In this document: positions 52,350-61,747 of the stretch, in pieces | Layout: each line of letters begins with the position of its first letter | Position numbering within the stretch: the stretch's first letter is position 1 | Source: JAIQFF01 sp963788505 | GTDB lineage: Bacteria; Acidobacteriota; Terriglobia; Terriglobales; Acidobacteriaceae | Direction of reading: 5' to 3' | NCBI GenBank assembly: GCA_963788505.1 | Contig: CAWBGY010000006.1 | Location: 1-64,000, forward strand | Length of the DNA stretch: 64,000 bases | The notes under the pieces: generated by a model | What the model was told of the DNA's origin: nothing | What the model saw: only the letters and a program-made list of their open reading frames with translations | Databases searched by the model: none | Position numbers and translations under genes: made by a program

Positions 52350-53952
52350 ACAGCGTTTTTTGCTCCGTGCTTTTTACTTCTGCATCGGCCAGCGGTTTGC
52401 TCTGCGTGATGCTGAAATCCTTGACGTTCTTGAGCACCAGCGACGGAACCCCGGAAGTCTGGGGCAGCTTGATGTGAATGAGCTCTGCGCCATCCACATC
52501 CTCGAGGACGAGCCCGGGCCGCTGGTCTGCCTGCATCGGTCTGATCTCGACATCCTTGATTTCGATCCGCTTGACGTGCCGGATGTAGAAGCCGTGCGCC
52601 GGCATGGTTCCGAAGCGCCCTGGTTCAGGATAGCCGTTCTCCAGTTCCGGCGGCTGAATGGCGGCGTCCGCCCTGGTGCCGCCCCCGCGATGCAGCACCA
52701 GAATATTGCTCAGCTTGACGTCTTCGATGTCATGACCGGGAATTCCGGAGATGAGAGTGGCCTGGCGCGAAGCGCAGTTGGAGACAACCACGTTGCTGAT
52801 CAGCACCCGCCGCAATTCTCCCACCGGCGTGCCTTCGGGACCGCGCATGCGGCTGCCCAGTCGAAGAAAAAAAGGAACATCGACGATGTCGCGCATGGTG
52901 ATGTTAGTGATGGCGACGTCTTCCAGTATCGCGCCATCCACCGACTCAAGCGCGATTCCCTTGCAATCCTCAATCACGCAGTTGGAGATGGTGATGTTGC
53001 GGAAGCCGCCATTGCTTTCGGTGCCGAACTTGATGCGTCCGTTGCGGGGAACCTTGAAATCGGGTGCGAAGCGCTTGTAGGTGGCATCGAGCATGGTGCC
53101 TTCTTCGTAGCCTCCGGTGACGTAGCAGTTGGTGATGGTGACGTGGTCGGTGGAGCGCGCGAAGCCCAGGCCGTAGGAATCTTTCAGGCAGATGCCGTCG
53201 TCCCAGGGCGAATTGACGCTGCAATTCGAGACCCGCACGTTGCGGCAGCAATCGATGTCGATGGCGTCGCGATTGGTGTCGATTTTCAGGTTGTCGATGG
53301 TGAAGTTGTCCACTCCGGTGGCCAGGATGGCGAAATGGCCGCCGTGCAGGATCGAGACGTCGCGCAGGGTCACGTTGTGGCAGTTTTTCAGGCTGATGGA
53401 TTTGTTGCCGACGCCCGCGGCGAGGATGACGTCGCGATCTCCACGGCTCAGACCCTTGCCCCAAATCAGGCCCTGGCCTTCGATGGAGATATTTTCCAGG
53501 TCTTCGCCCCAGATCAGGCTGTTGTGCCAGTGGCTGTGGCCAAAATCCTGAAATTTGTCCCAGGCGTTGGGTTCGGGCGGATCATAGCCGCCGCGAGCGC
53601 CCGCGACCGGAGTGTCCGCAGCCACGATGGTGGCGCCCGGGTCAAGAGATAAAGTAATGTGGCTCTTCAGGTGGATGGAGTAGCAGAGATAACTTCCGGC
53701 CGGGAAGCGAACGATGCCTCCGCCCGCGGCGAATGCGGCATCGATGGCCTGGTTGATGGCGGGCGTATCCAGAGTCTTGCCGCCGCCTGTAGCGCCGAAC
53801 GCCTTAACATCGAAGGTGTCGCGGGTGGCAGAGTTCGTCTTTGCTCCAGCAGGCGCGGCTTGGACCGTGGCGGCTGTGGCCAACGCGGAACCGGCGATTC
53901 CGGCTCCGGTGAGCTTCAGGAAGTTTCTTCTCTCGGTGGGCTTGGCGAACAT
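52348..53952 (-). CDS. GH28-like glycoside hydrolase (polygalacturonase family), Tat-exported
   Basis: 534 residues. The twin-arginine signal 'ERRNFLKLTGAGIAGSALA' precedes 'FDVKAFGATGGGKTLDTPAI', the usual pectate/polygalacturonase opening. A right-handed beta-helix follows: 'LKNCHNVTLRDVSILHGGHF', 'NRDAIDIDCCRNV', 'SPWDDGICLKDS'. The GH28 acids NTD and DD appear as 'NRDAIDID' and 'WDDGI', and 'GHG' is not clear, so specificity may differ (for example rhamnogalacturonan). RBS GGGAG before the ATG. Exported folded; likely to act on pectin. Confidence 0.85.
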   Translation of the reverse strand: MFAKPTERRNFLKLTGAGIAGSALATAATVQAAPAGAKTNSATRDTFDVKAFGATGGGKTLDTPAINQAIDAAFAAGGGIVRFPAGSYLCYSIHLKSHITLSLDPGATIVAADTPVAGARGGYDPPEPNAWDKFQDFGHSHWHNSLIWGEDLENISIEGQGLIWGKGLSRGDRDVILAAGVGNKSISLKNCHNVTLRDVSILHGGHFAILATGVDNFTIDNLKIDTNRDAIDIDCCRNVRVSNCSVNSPWDDGICLKDSYGLGFARSTDHVTITNCYVTGGYEEGTMLDATYKRFAPDFKVPRNGRIKFGTESNGGFRNITISNCVIEDCKGIALESVDGAILEDVAITNITMRDIVDVPFFLRLGSRMRGPEGTPVGELRRVLISNVVVSNCASRQATLISGIPGHDIEDVKLSNILVLHRGGGTRADAAIQPPELENGYPEPGRFGTMPAHGFYIRHVKRIEIKDVEIRPMQADQRPGLVLEDVDGAELIHIKLPQTSGVPSLVLKNVKDFSITQSKPLADAEVKSTEQKTL

Positions 53953-54366
53953 GTTTTCTCCCTCTAGTGATCTATGACTCGACCTGGTTCATGAGGCGGC
54001 GACACAGGACACTGAAGGAAACGCGGGACAATGTCAAACGAGAAATTGTAACGGTTCATTTCAGCAACACTCATATTGTCTTTTGCATGTTTGGTCCATT
54101 TAACTCTCCTGGTTTGACAGCGTGCATTTGGACAAATAAAACCATTCGATGCGTCGGCTCGAAACGAACCGGCTTTCGGGGCTAAAATTGACATTCGGGG
54201 GAACCGGGCTCACCGCAACCGCAAACAGGAGTGAATCTGAAGGTCCGGGGGAGCGGGAAGAAGTGAAAAGGCTGCGGTGGAGCGGCTTCCCGGTTGTTGT
54301 TTCACTGTTCGTGATTTTGATGCTTGAGCTTTAACTGCAAGTCCCAGAACGAAAGCGCAGGAATGA
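53953..54366. other. Divergent regulatory region between GH28 and uronate isomerase genes
   Basis: About 410 bases without a supported gene. An open frame at 54149-54334 has a hydrophobic C-terminus but no ribosome site. A good promoter for the isomerase lies at 54114-54142 (listed separately). No clear regulator palindrome was found. Confidence 0.5.
54114..54142 (+). promoter_or_regulatory. Likely promoter of the uronate isomerase gene
   Basis: TTGACA (54114-54119) and TAAAAC (54137-54142), 17 bases apart. The predicted leader is about 215 bases long. Confidence 0.5.
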
Positions 54367-55647
54367 ATGGAAACGACACCGACCAGGCAGCACCTGGGAA
54401 ACGATCTGCTGACCCCAGATCAGATCCAATCTGCCGTGGAAGAAGTACTCGCGACAACTCAGTTTATCGACATCCACACGCACCTGTTTGCCCCTGAGTT
54501 TGGCGGGCTGGGGTTGTGGGGTATCGACGAACTGCTGACGTATCACTATCTCGAAGCGGAGCTGTTCCGCTCGTCGAGCGTCTCCCCCGAACGCTATTGG
54601 GAGATGCCGAAGCGCGAGCAGGCCGATGCCATCTGGCAGGCCCTGTTCGTTGAGAACAGCCCGGTATCAGAAGCCACTCGAGGTGTCATCGCTGTTCTCC
54701 ATGCGTTCGACCTGCCGACTGACAGTGCCGACCTCGAAGAAGCCCGGTCGTTCTTTCGGGCGCAAAGGCTTGAATCGCATGTTTCGAAAGTCCTCCAGAT
54801 GGCGGGAGTGAGTTCGGTGGTGATGACCAATGATCCGCTCCACCCCGAGGAGCAGCGGGTCTGGATGAATGGCGCGCCCTCCCGCGCGGATTTTTTGGCG
54901 GTGTTGCGTCTGGATAGAATTCTCTGGGGCTGGGCCGAACACTGGCAGCGCCTGGCCGAGCAAGGCTACGCGGTGGACGACCAGGCGGGCGGCAAATCGG
55001 TGGCCGAGGTGCGCCGATTTCTTGCCGACTGGTGCGAACGCATGAACCCGGTCTATATGGCGGTGTCGCTCACCGACGCCTTCCAGTTCCCGGAGGACAG
55101 CATTCAGGGCAAGCTGCTCAGGGACGCGGTCCTGCCTTCGTGCCGGGAGTTCGATCTGCCTCTGTCCCTCATGATTGGAGTTCGCCGCCAGGTGAATCCG
55201 CGAATTCGTCTGGCGGGCGATGCGGTGGGCCGGGCGGACCTGCGCGCGGTGGAAAATATTTGCCGCGCCTACCCTGAGAACCGTTTTCTGGCGAGTGTTC
55301 TGAGCCGTGAAAATCAGCACGAACTTTGCGTATACGCGCGAAAGTTCAGCAACCTCATGCCCTTTGGGTGCTGGTGGTTCTTGAACAATCCCTCCATCGT
55401 GGAAGAGATCACGCGGGAGAGAATTGAATTGCTGGGAACGAGTTTCATTCCGCAGCATTCCGATGCCCGGGTGCTCGAGCAGGTTCTCTACAAATGGCGC
55501 AATACCCGCGCCACCATGTCACCGATTCTTGCCAACAGTTACAAACTGCTGGCCCGGGATGGCCGCGGAGTCACGCGGCAAATGATTCAGCGCGATGTAA
55601 ATCGCCTGTTCCGCGGGAACTTCGAGAAGTTCACAAACCTGGCGTGA
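54367..55647 (+). CDS. Uronate (glucuronate) isomerase-like protein, amidohydrolase fold
   Basis: 426 residues; ATG at 54367 with AGGA just upstream. 'FIDIHTHLFAPEFGGLGLWG' carries the metal-binding HxH. 'DELLTYHYLEAELFR' and 'KREQADAIWQALFVENSPVS' are the N-terminal signatures of uronate isomerase (UxaC), and the last part holds 'ATMSPILANSYKLL'. It is shorter than E. coli UxaC (about 470), like other acidobacterial versions. It would turn glucuronate or galacturonate into fructuronate or tagaturonate, the first step after pectin breakdown by the divergent GH28. Confidence 0.82.
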   Translation: METTPTRQHLGNDLLTPDQIQSAVEEVLATTQFIDIHTHLFAPEFGGLGLWGIDELLTYHYLEAELFRSSSVSPERYWEMPKREQADAIWQALFVENSPVSEATRGVIAVLHAFDLPTDSADLEEARSFFRAQRLESHVSKVLQMAGVSSVVMTNDPLHPEEQRVWMNGAPSRADFLAVLRLDRILWGWAEHWQRLAEQGYAVDDQAGGKSVAEVRRFLADWCERMNPVYMAVSLTDAFQFPEDSIQGKLLRDAVLPSCREFDLPLSLMIGVRRQVNPRIRLAGDAVGRADLRAVENICRAYPENRFLASVLSRENQHELCVYARKFSNLMPFGCWWFLNNPSIVEEITRERIELLGTSFIPQHSDARVLEQVLYKWRNTRATMSPILANSYKLLARDGRGVTRQMIQRDVNRLFRGNFEKFTNLA

Positions 55648-55648
55648 A

Positions 55649-55683
55649 GATGTGGGCGCGGGCGTCCCGCCCGCGCGGCCGCT
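55649..55683 (-). repeat. GC-rich hairpin repeat, family G, copy C
   Basis: On the minus strand a GCGCGGGCG hairpin followed by CGCCCACATC (55676-55649). It begins two bases after the stop of the uronate isomerase gene. Confidence 0.7.
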
Positions 55684-55885
55684 GACAGCTCACGATCATT
55701 GGCGGGTTGGAGAGATGGGAACACCCACCCGACTGCTGCGCCAGTCCCTTTCCATCCCCAGACGATGATTCTTCATTCCTCCTCGCGTGGTATAGAATTC
55801 TTGTGCACGCGTTTAGACAGGCGATTAGCGTCGTCACCATTGAAAGACGGCCGAGCTCCGTTCGGGACATCAAAGAAAAGGGTCT

Positions 55886-57220
55886 GTGAAGAGACGATTT
55901 TCGCAACGGACGCGAACGCAATTGGCATTTGGCACAGCGGTGATTCTGCTTCTTGCCAGTGGAATCGCTACCTATGCCACGGTGGTCCGTCTGCGCAGCG
56001 CGGAGCGCTGGGTCGGCCATACCCGCGATGTCCAATCTTCCCTGGCCGACATCAGCAACATCAGCGCCAGGGCGGGGCGGGCGCGCAGCCGGTATATCGA
56101 TACCGGCAACCGCTCCTTTCTCGAGGAATATCAATCCGCGGCCAGCGAGATTCCCAATCGATTGCAACTGGTCGAACGGCTCTTGTCCGACAATCCGGAG
56201 CAACTGGACCTTCTGAAGAGTCTGGAAGACATTACCAACCACAGGTTGGAACTGCTGAACAGGTCGGTTCAGTTGGAGCGCAGGGGAGCTGGCGATGCGC
56301 CGGAGCAAGCAAGACTGAGGCAGCGGACTATCGAGGCGTCTGCACAGGCCGATTCGCTGCTGCAGAAAATGCAGGCGAATGAACAAGAGCTTCTGGACAC
56401 CCGTACAATGCAGTCAGAGCGATTGTTCCGCGTCACTGCATACATACTGTGCGCTGCCTTTGTGGTTACGCTGTTGTTATTTTTCTTTCACTACCGGATC
56501 CTAAACGCGGAATTGAATGCGCGGGAGCAGGCGGAGGCGTCCCTGCGCAGTCTCAGTGTGCGCCTGTTGGAACTACAGGACCAGGAACGCCGGAAATTCT
56601 CCCGCGAACTTCACGACAGCCTGGGACAGTACCTGGTGGGCGTGAAGATGAACCTGACCATGCTGGGCAATTCGGTGCCGGCCAATCCGCTGATTCCAGA
56701 ATCCATCAAGCTGCTGGATCTGGCCATGACCGAAACCCGCACGATCTCCCATTTATTGCATCCGCCGTTACTGGACGAAACCGGGTTTGCGTCTGCAGCG
56801 AAATGGTACGTGGAAGGTTTCGCCAAACGTAGCGGCATTCAAACCAGCCTGGACATGCCCGAAGACCTCGTCCGCTTGCCCAGTTCGCTCGAACTGGCTC
56901 TTTTCCGGGTTCTGCAGGAAACCCTGACCAATGTTCATCGCCACTCCAAGAGCCGGAAGGCGGATGTTTCCCTGAAGTTGTCGGAGGACACCGTGGTGCT
57001 TCGCATCAGAGACTACGGAAAGGGTATTCCACCGGACGTTCTGGGCCGCTTTCGTCGCAATCGCGCCCACGGTGGCGTGGGGTTGGCCGGGATGCGCGAA
57101 CGGATACACGAACTGGGGGGGCGGCTGGAAGTGGATTCGGACGGCCGCGGTACCCAGGTTCTGGCCATGATGCCGCGCTCGGAGCGAAGAAATTCCACCG
57201 AAGTATTCGCCGCCGATTGA
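55886..57220 (+). CDS. Sensor histidine kinase, CHASE3-like sensor + HisKA_3
   Basis: 444 residues from a GTG at 55886 (AAGGG upstream). Membrane helices at about 12-33 and 188-207 enclose a four-helix periplasmic region with 'GRARSRYIDTGNRSFLEEY', the CHASE3 pattern. The kinase core has 'LQDQERRKFSRELHDSLGQY' (acceptor His in ELHD), then a NarX-type ATPase with 'ETLTNVHRHSKSRKADV' and 'IRDYGKGIP', 'GGVGLAGMRERI'. It would phosphorylate a LuxR-type regulator. No such gene is adjacent, so the partner is elsewhere (43993-44652 is one candidate). Confidence 0.9.
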   Translation: MKRRFSQRTRTQLAFGTAVILLLASGIATYATVVRLRSAERWVGHTRDVQSSLADISNISARAGRARSRYIDTGNRSFLEEYQSAASEIPNRLQLVERLLSDNPEQLDLLKSLEDITNHRLELLNRSVQLERRGAGDAPEQARLRQRTIEASAQADSLLQKMQANEQELLDTRTMQSERLFRVTAYILCAAFVVTLLLFFFHYRILNAELNAREQAEASLRSLSVRLLELQDQERRKFSRELHDSLGQYLVGVKMNLTMLGNSVPANPLIPESIKLLDLAMTETRTISHLLHPPLLDETGFASAAKWYVEGFAKRSGIQTSLDMPEDLVRLPSSLELALFRVLQETLTNVHRHSKSRKADVSLKLSEDTVVLRIRDYGKGIPPDVLGRFRRNRAHGGVGLAGMRERIHELGGRLEVDSDGRGTQVLAMMPRSERRNSTEVFAAD

Positions 57221-57302
57221 TGGATCCTGGTTTGGCGGATCCAACCTCACAAGCCAGCGGGCCCTGGGCAGCGGCCGACCCAAGACCAATTCCCCACTCC
57301 GG

Positions 57303-59963
57303 TCACAATTTCTTGCTGAGATCGCTGGACATGCCTCCGGCCGCGGGCACGTAGCATTTCAAGGTGTAATCCATCACCATGCGATTGGCATTGAAACGCC
57401 AGCCCAGGGTGCGGATGGTGCGCTTCATGCGTTTGATCCAGCCCCGGGGTAAACCGTCGTGGTCGCGCTGATAGTAGAGTGGAATCACCTCTTCGCGCAG
57501 TACCCGGTACAGATCTTCTCCATCGCGGTTGTCGTGAATGCTCATGTTGGTGTGGGTGCGTCCCGTCCCAATGGCAAAACCATTCAGGCCGTCGTAGGCC
57601 TCCGCCCACCAGCCGTCGAGAACAGACAGGTTGAGGCCGCCGTTCAAAACCACCTTTTGACCGCTGGTTCCCGATGCCTCCAGCGGCCGACGGGGGTTGT
57701 TCAGCCAGACGTCGACACCCTGGACGAAATGGCGTCCCACGTTGATGTCGTAGTCCTCGACGAAGACGAACTTGTCGGCAAACTCCAGGTGACGCATCAG
57801 TTTGGCAATCTGCTGCAGCATTTTCTTGCCGGGTTCGTCGCGGGGATGGGCCTTGCCGGCGAAAATGAACTGCACTGGACGCTTGGGATCGTTCACCATG
57901 GATGTCAGTTTTTCGATGTCGGCCAGAATCAGATCGGCGCGCTTGTAGGTAGCGAAGCGGCGCGCGAACCCGATGGTCAGCGCGTCCGGACTGAGAACCC
58001 GGCCCAGTCTGAGCAGCATTTCCGGCGACTCGTTGCGGCGCTCGGCCTGCTCGACCGCGCGGTGGCGCACAAAATCCAGCAGCCGGGACTTCAAGTGGAG
58101 ATGGGTTTCCCAGAGTTCGGCATCATCCACGTTCTCAATTCCCTCCCAGATCGCAGGGTCGGCGTTGTTCTCCTGCCAGCCCGTCCCCAGATGGCGGTCA
58201 TAAAGACGGAACATTTGCGGCGCCAGCCAGGAAGGGACATGCACGCCGTTGGTGATGTGTCCGATGGGGACTTCGTCTTCGGGCTTGCCCGGATAGAGCC
58301 CGGTCCACATATGCCGGGACACCTCTCCATGCAGAGCGGAGACCGCGTTGGCGCGGCGGGCCAGTCTCAGGCCGAGGACGGTCATGCAGAAGTCCTCATT
58401 TTGATCGCCTGGGTTCTCTCGTCCCAGTTCCATGAGTTTCTGCTGAGAGATACCCAGGGCTTCGCGCATGGGACCAAGATGCTCCTCCATCAGCTCGGCG
58501 TAAAACCGGTCGTGACCGGCGGGCACGGGGGTGTGGGTGGTGAAAACCGCCGTCCGGGAAACGCGGCGGACAGCATGATCAAATTCGATTCCCTCACTCT
58601 GCATGCGATCACGAATCGCTTCCAGCACGGCGAACCCGCTATGACCCTCATTCAGGTGTAGAACGCCGGGAGTGATGCCCATGGCCTTGAGGGCACGGAA
58701 ACCTCCGATGCCCAGCAGCAGTTCCTGGCGGATCCGGATGCGCGAGTCGCCTCCATAGAGCCGCGAGGTGAGTTCACGGTCTTCGGGATGGTTGCCTTCG
58801 ATGTTGGAGTCGAGGAGAAGCAGGTCGCAGCGCCCTACCTTCATGCGCCAGACTTTCGCCCGGATGGCGCCGCCGCGGGTCTCCACCTGCACGGTGACGG
58901 GTTCGCCGCTCGGTCCGATGGCGGCTTCCATGGGCAAGTGGTTGACGTCGGTTTGAATGTATTCTTCCTGTTGCCAGCCGCTGCGGTCCAGCCGCTGGCG
59001 GAAATATCCCTGGCCATAAAACAAGCCGACGGCGACCAGCGGAATTCCCAAGTCAGACGCGCTCTTCAGGTGATCGCCCGCCAATACTCCCAGTCCGCCG
59101 GAATATTCCGGAATGGAGACGTGCAAACCGAATTCCGCGGAGAAGTACGCCACCGGACGAGGCCGCAGAATGCCGGCGTTCCGGGCTCCCCAGGTGCGGT
59201 CGGCGGCCAGGTATTCGCGCTGGCGGCGATAGGCGTAGTTGATCCGGCTATGCAACACCAGTTCGCGGGCGCGGCGTTCCATCACCGGCAGGGGCATCTC
59301 CGAAAGCAGGGTGACCGGATTGTGATCCAGTTCTCGCCAGCGTACCGGGTCCAGGTCGCGGAACAGGCTGCTGGTGTCGTGGTCCCAGCACCACCACAAG
59401 TTACGGGCCAGCGCCCAGAGCCGCTCCTGGGCAGGAGCGATAAAGCGATCCAGGGTTCGAGCTTCGCTCACGACCGATCCCACCTGGGAAGCAGCCTCGG
59501 TCAACATCCGGACTTCCTCCTCGCGGAAGACGCGGGGAGCGATGGTTTGCACCACCAGAACTCCCTGCAACACGCCGCGATCAATAAGAGGAACGCCGAG
59601 GAACGACTGGTAAGCATCTTCGCCGGCTTCACTGAAGTACTTGAAGCGGGGATGGTTCTTTACCTGCTCCACCGCAACCGGAGCCACGCGCTCGGCCACC
59701 AGCCCCGCCAGGCCTTCATGCAGTCCCATACGGAGCGTGCCAATACATTGGGGGCGAAGTCCCAGAGTGGCGGCCAGCACCAGATTGGCCCGGTCGGGCT
59801 CGAGCAGGTAGGCGGAACAAACGTCGGTTTGAAAGCGCTTGGCAATCAAGGCAACCACGTTCATCAGGGTCTCGGCCGAGTTGCCGCCTTCGGCGGCCAG
59901 ATTGCCGATGTCCTCAAGGGTCAGAACGTAATTTTCGTCATGCGCGGGAGCGGGTTGGCTCAT
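57303..59963 (-). CDS. glgP: Alpha-glucan (glycogen) phosphorylase with N-terminal GAF domain
   Basis: About 886 residues; the ATG at 59963 is chosen, but a TTG at 59993 is possible. Residues 15-165 form a GAF domain resembling that of PtsP ('LTLEDIGNLAAEG', 'AGLVAERVAPVAVEQVKNHP', 'FLGVPLIDRGVLQGVLVVQT'). Then follows the short-type GT35 phosphorylase: 'YFSAEFGLHVSIPEYSGGLG' and the PLP site 'EASGTSGQKVVLNGGLNLS' with its Lys. It releases glucose-1-phosphate from glycogen or maltodextrins. The GAF domain could let a small ligand or redox signal control the enzyme. Confidence 0.92.
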   Translation of the reverse strand: MSQPAPAHDENYVLTLEDIGNLAAEGGNSAETLMNVVALIAKRFQTDVCSAYLLEPDRANLVLAATLGLRPQCIGTLRMGLHEGLAGLVAERVAPVAVEQVKNHPRFKYFSEAGEDAYQSFLGVPLIDRGVLQGVLVVQTIAPRVFREEEVRMLTEAASQVGSVVSEARTLDRFIAPAQERLWALARNLWWCWDHDTSSLFRDLDPVRWRELDHNPVTLLSEMPLPVMERRARELVLHSRINYAYRRQREYLAADRTWGARNAGILRPRPVAYFSAEFGLHVSIPEYSGGLGVLAGDHLKSASDLGIPLVAVGLFYGQGYFRQRLDRSGWQQEEYIQTDVNHLPMEAAIGPSGEPVTVQVETRGGAIRAKVWRMKVGRCDLLLLDSNIEGNHPEDRELTSRLYGGDSRIRIRQELLLGIGGFRALKAMGITPGVLHLNEGHSGFAVLEAIRDRMQSEGIEFDHAVRRVSRTAVFTTHTPVPAGHDRFYAELMEEHLGPMREALGISQQKLMELGRENPGDQNEDFCMTVLGLRLARRANAVSALHGEVSRHMWTGLYPGKPEDEVPIGHITNGVHVPSWLAPQMFRLYDRHLGTGWQENNADPAIWEGIENVDDAELWETHLHLKSRLLDFVRHRAVEQAERRNESPEMLLRLGRVLSPDALTIGFARRFATYKRADLILADIEKLTSMVNDPKRPVQFIFAGKAHPRDEPGKKMLQQIAKLMRHLEFADKFVFVEDYDINVGRHFVQGVDVWLNNPRRPLEASGTSGQKVVLNGGLNLSVLDGWWAEAYDGLNGFAIGTGRTHTNMSIHDNRDGEDLYRVLREEVIPLYYQRDHDGLPRGWIKRMKRTIRTLGWRFNANRMVMDYTLKCYVPAAGGMSSDLSKKL

Positions 59964-60537
59964 GTTCTGAATTGTCTCGTCGTTGGAATTCAATCTTTAG
60001 GTGCGCATGCTTGCGCCTGATTAGTGTAAATGCTGGAGAGCGAGGCGACTAGTTTACGATTGGGCTCCCTCGCCCGCGGCAGACCCGCTTCATGCCAGCG
60101 CCGCCATTTTGATAGCCACAGAGACGGTGATGCGGCGGCGCAAGCACGGCAGCGTAGTGCCTTTTCCGGTTGGCCGCGCCCACATGTGGGACACGTTCCA
60201 AATTGGCTCAGAATCCCATCTCGGGTTTGTCCACACAAAAACCTTAGACGCAGCGGACAATCGCGTCCAATCGAATTTCTCTATCGGCCGGATACAGGCC
60301 ACGCTCAAGGCAGGAGCAGGTTCGAGGCGGAAATCAGATCGACCAGCGCGGAAAGCACGAACCGGTTTGACCTTCTCGCTGGGTAGCTGGCCGCCTACAG
60401 CAAGAAGTAGGTACGAATTGCGTGGTGGGCCGGGCGGCCACATGGCCGCTGTATGCGTAAGCCACAGAAAATACACGCAGAAGGATTTTGGCAAACTAAC
60501 TGCAACAGGGTCTAGTAAAACTTCCAGGAGGACGCGC
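59964..60537. other. Divergent intergenic region, no supported gene
   Basis: About 570 bases. Open frames at 60109 and 60090-60539 lack motifs and ribosome sites. No repeat of the families seen elsewhere. Confidence 0.45.
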
Positions 60538-60696
60538 ATGACTGAAATGCCTCGCCACGATTGGAAGCAGCTAGCGGAAGCGGCCCGCGACGAGCAAGAC
60601 CCGAAAAAGTTGATGAATCTGATCGATCGACTGAACCGCGCGCTGGAGGAGCAGGTGAAAGACTTGTATCCCGGCGCTGAGGAAGCAGCAAACTAG
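60538..60696 (+). CDS. Small helical protein common in Acidobacteria
   Basis: 52 residues, ATG at 60538 with AGGAGG eight bases upstream; the long open frame upstream is leader. 'RHDWKQLAEAARDEQDPKKL' then 'MNLIDRLNRALEEQVKDL' gives two amphipathic helices. I recall many short acidobacterial proteins with the 'W..L...A..EQDP.KL..L...LN..LEE' pattern; function unknown. Confidence 0.75.
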   Translation: MTEMPRHDWKQLAEAARDEQDPKKLMNLIDRLNRALEEQVKDLYPGAEEAAN

Positions 60697-60932
60697 CACT
60701 GTTTCCCTTCGTCTCAAAAATCACTTTTGGCACCTGCGTTCGCCACAGCTCACGCTTGCGCGAAGGAACCGCAAGGCTGCCTCAACCGGCCCGCTTTTGT
60801 CGTCGAGGCCGCTGTCGACCCCTGCTTGCATGTAAAATCCTCCACGTGACGCCGGCGTGCGGCAAACGCTGGCGTCGGCGCACCGCTGTGGCGATCGACG
60901 CGCTCTCGAAATCTGAAACGGAGAAGACAACC

Positions 60933-61709
60933 ATGGGGGAGTGTGCAGGCAAGGTGGCGCTGGTGACGGGTGGAACCTCAGGCATCGGGCGGGAGACATC
61001 GGTTCTGTTCGCCAAGAAGGGCGCCCGGGTGGTGGTCGCCGGGCGGCGTGAAGTGGAAGGGAACGCTACGGTGGACTTGATCCGTCGAGCGGGGGGCGAG
61101 GGAATCTTTGTCCGGGCGGACGTGTCGCGGGCATCCGACGTCGAAGCCCTGGTGGAAAAGACTGTCGAGGCTTTTGGCGGCCTGGACTACGCCTTCAACA
61201 ACGCCGGCATCGAGGGCCATTGGGTCCCCATCGTGGAGCAGACCGAGGAAGAATGGGACCAGACGATTGACATCAATCTCAAAGGCACATGGCTTTGTTT
61301 GAAATATGAAATTCGGCAGATGCTGAAGCAAGGCCGCGGCGGCGCCATCGTCAACAACTCATCCATCGCCGGTTTCATTGGGAGCCAGGGCACCGCCATC
61401 TATTCCGCCAGCAAACACGGCGTATTGGGGCTGACCAAGGCGGCCGCCATCGAGGTCGGAAGAAGTGGGATCAGGGTCAACGCGGTTTGTCCGGCGGCGA
61501 TCGAGACCGCCATGGCAGACCGATTGTTCGGAGCGCCTGACGTCAAGAAGAAGTCGCTGACCTTTTATCCCATGAACCGCTTTGGCGAATCCAGCGAAGT
61601 GGCCGAAGCCGTGGTGTGGATGTGTTCCGGCGCAGCCAGTTTCATGACCGGGCAAAACCTGGTTCTGGATGGAGGTTTTCTCGCCGGTCCAAATGTGCCC
61701 CCAGAATGA
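60933..61709 (+). CDS. Short-chain dehydrogenase/reductase (SDR)
   Basis: 258 residues from an ATG at 60933 (GGAG upstream); the frame upstream of it is not coding. 'ALVTGGTSGIGRETS' binds the cofactor, and 'NNAGIEG', Ser of 'VNNSSIAG' and Y-x3-K in 'IYSASKHGVLGL' form the active site; 'MTGQNLVLDGGF' closes it. The Arg after strand two ('VAGRREVEG') points to NADP. Substrate unknown. The next gene starts 38 bases on. Confidence 0.92.
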   Translation: MGECAGKVALVTGGTSGIGRETSVLFAKKGARVVVAGRREVEGNATVDLIRRAGGEGIFVRADVSRASDVEALVEKTVEAFGGLDYAFNNAGIEGHWVPIVEQTEEEWDQTIDINLKGTWLCLKYEIRQMLKQGRGGAIVNNSSIAGFIGSQGTAIYSASKHGVLGLTKAAAIEVGRSGIRVNAVCPAAIETAMADRLFGAPDVKKKSLTFYPMNRFGESSEVAEAVVWMCSGAASFMTGQNLVLDGGFLAGPNVPPE

Positions 61710-61747
61710 AGGAAGCAAAGCTAATATTCGCAAGGACGAAAATCAAC

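Noticed and set aside
54149..54334. 61-codon frame with a hydrophobic end upstream of the uronate isomerase
   Set aside because: It starts at the predicted transcription start with no ribosome site, and no homologous pattern is known to me.
58788..60020. Open frame of 410 codons on the plus strand
   Set aside because: It is the exact antisense of the phosphorylase gene, whose motifs are clear. Composition is that of a shadow frame.
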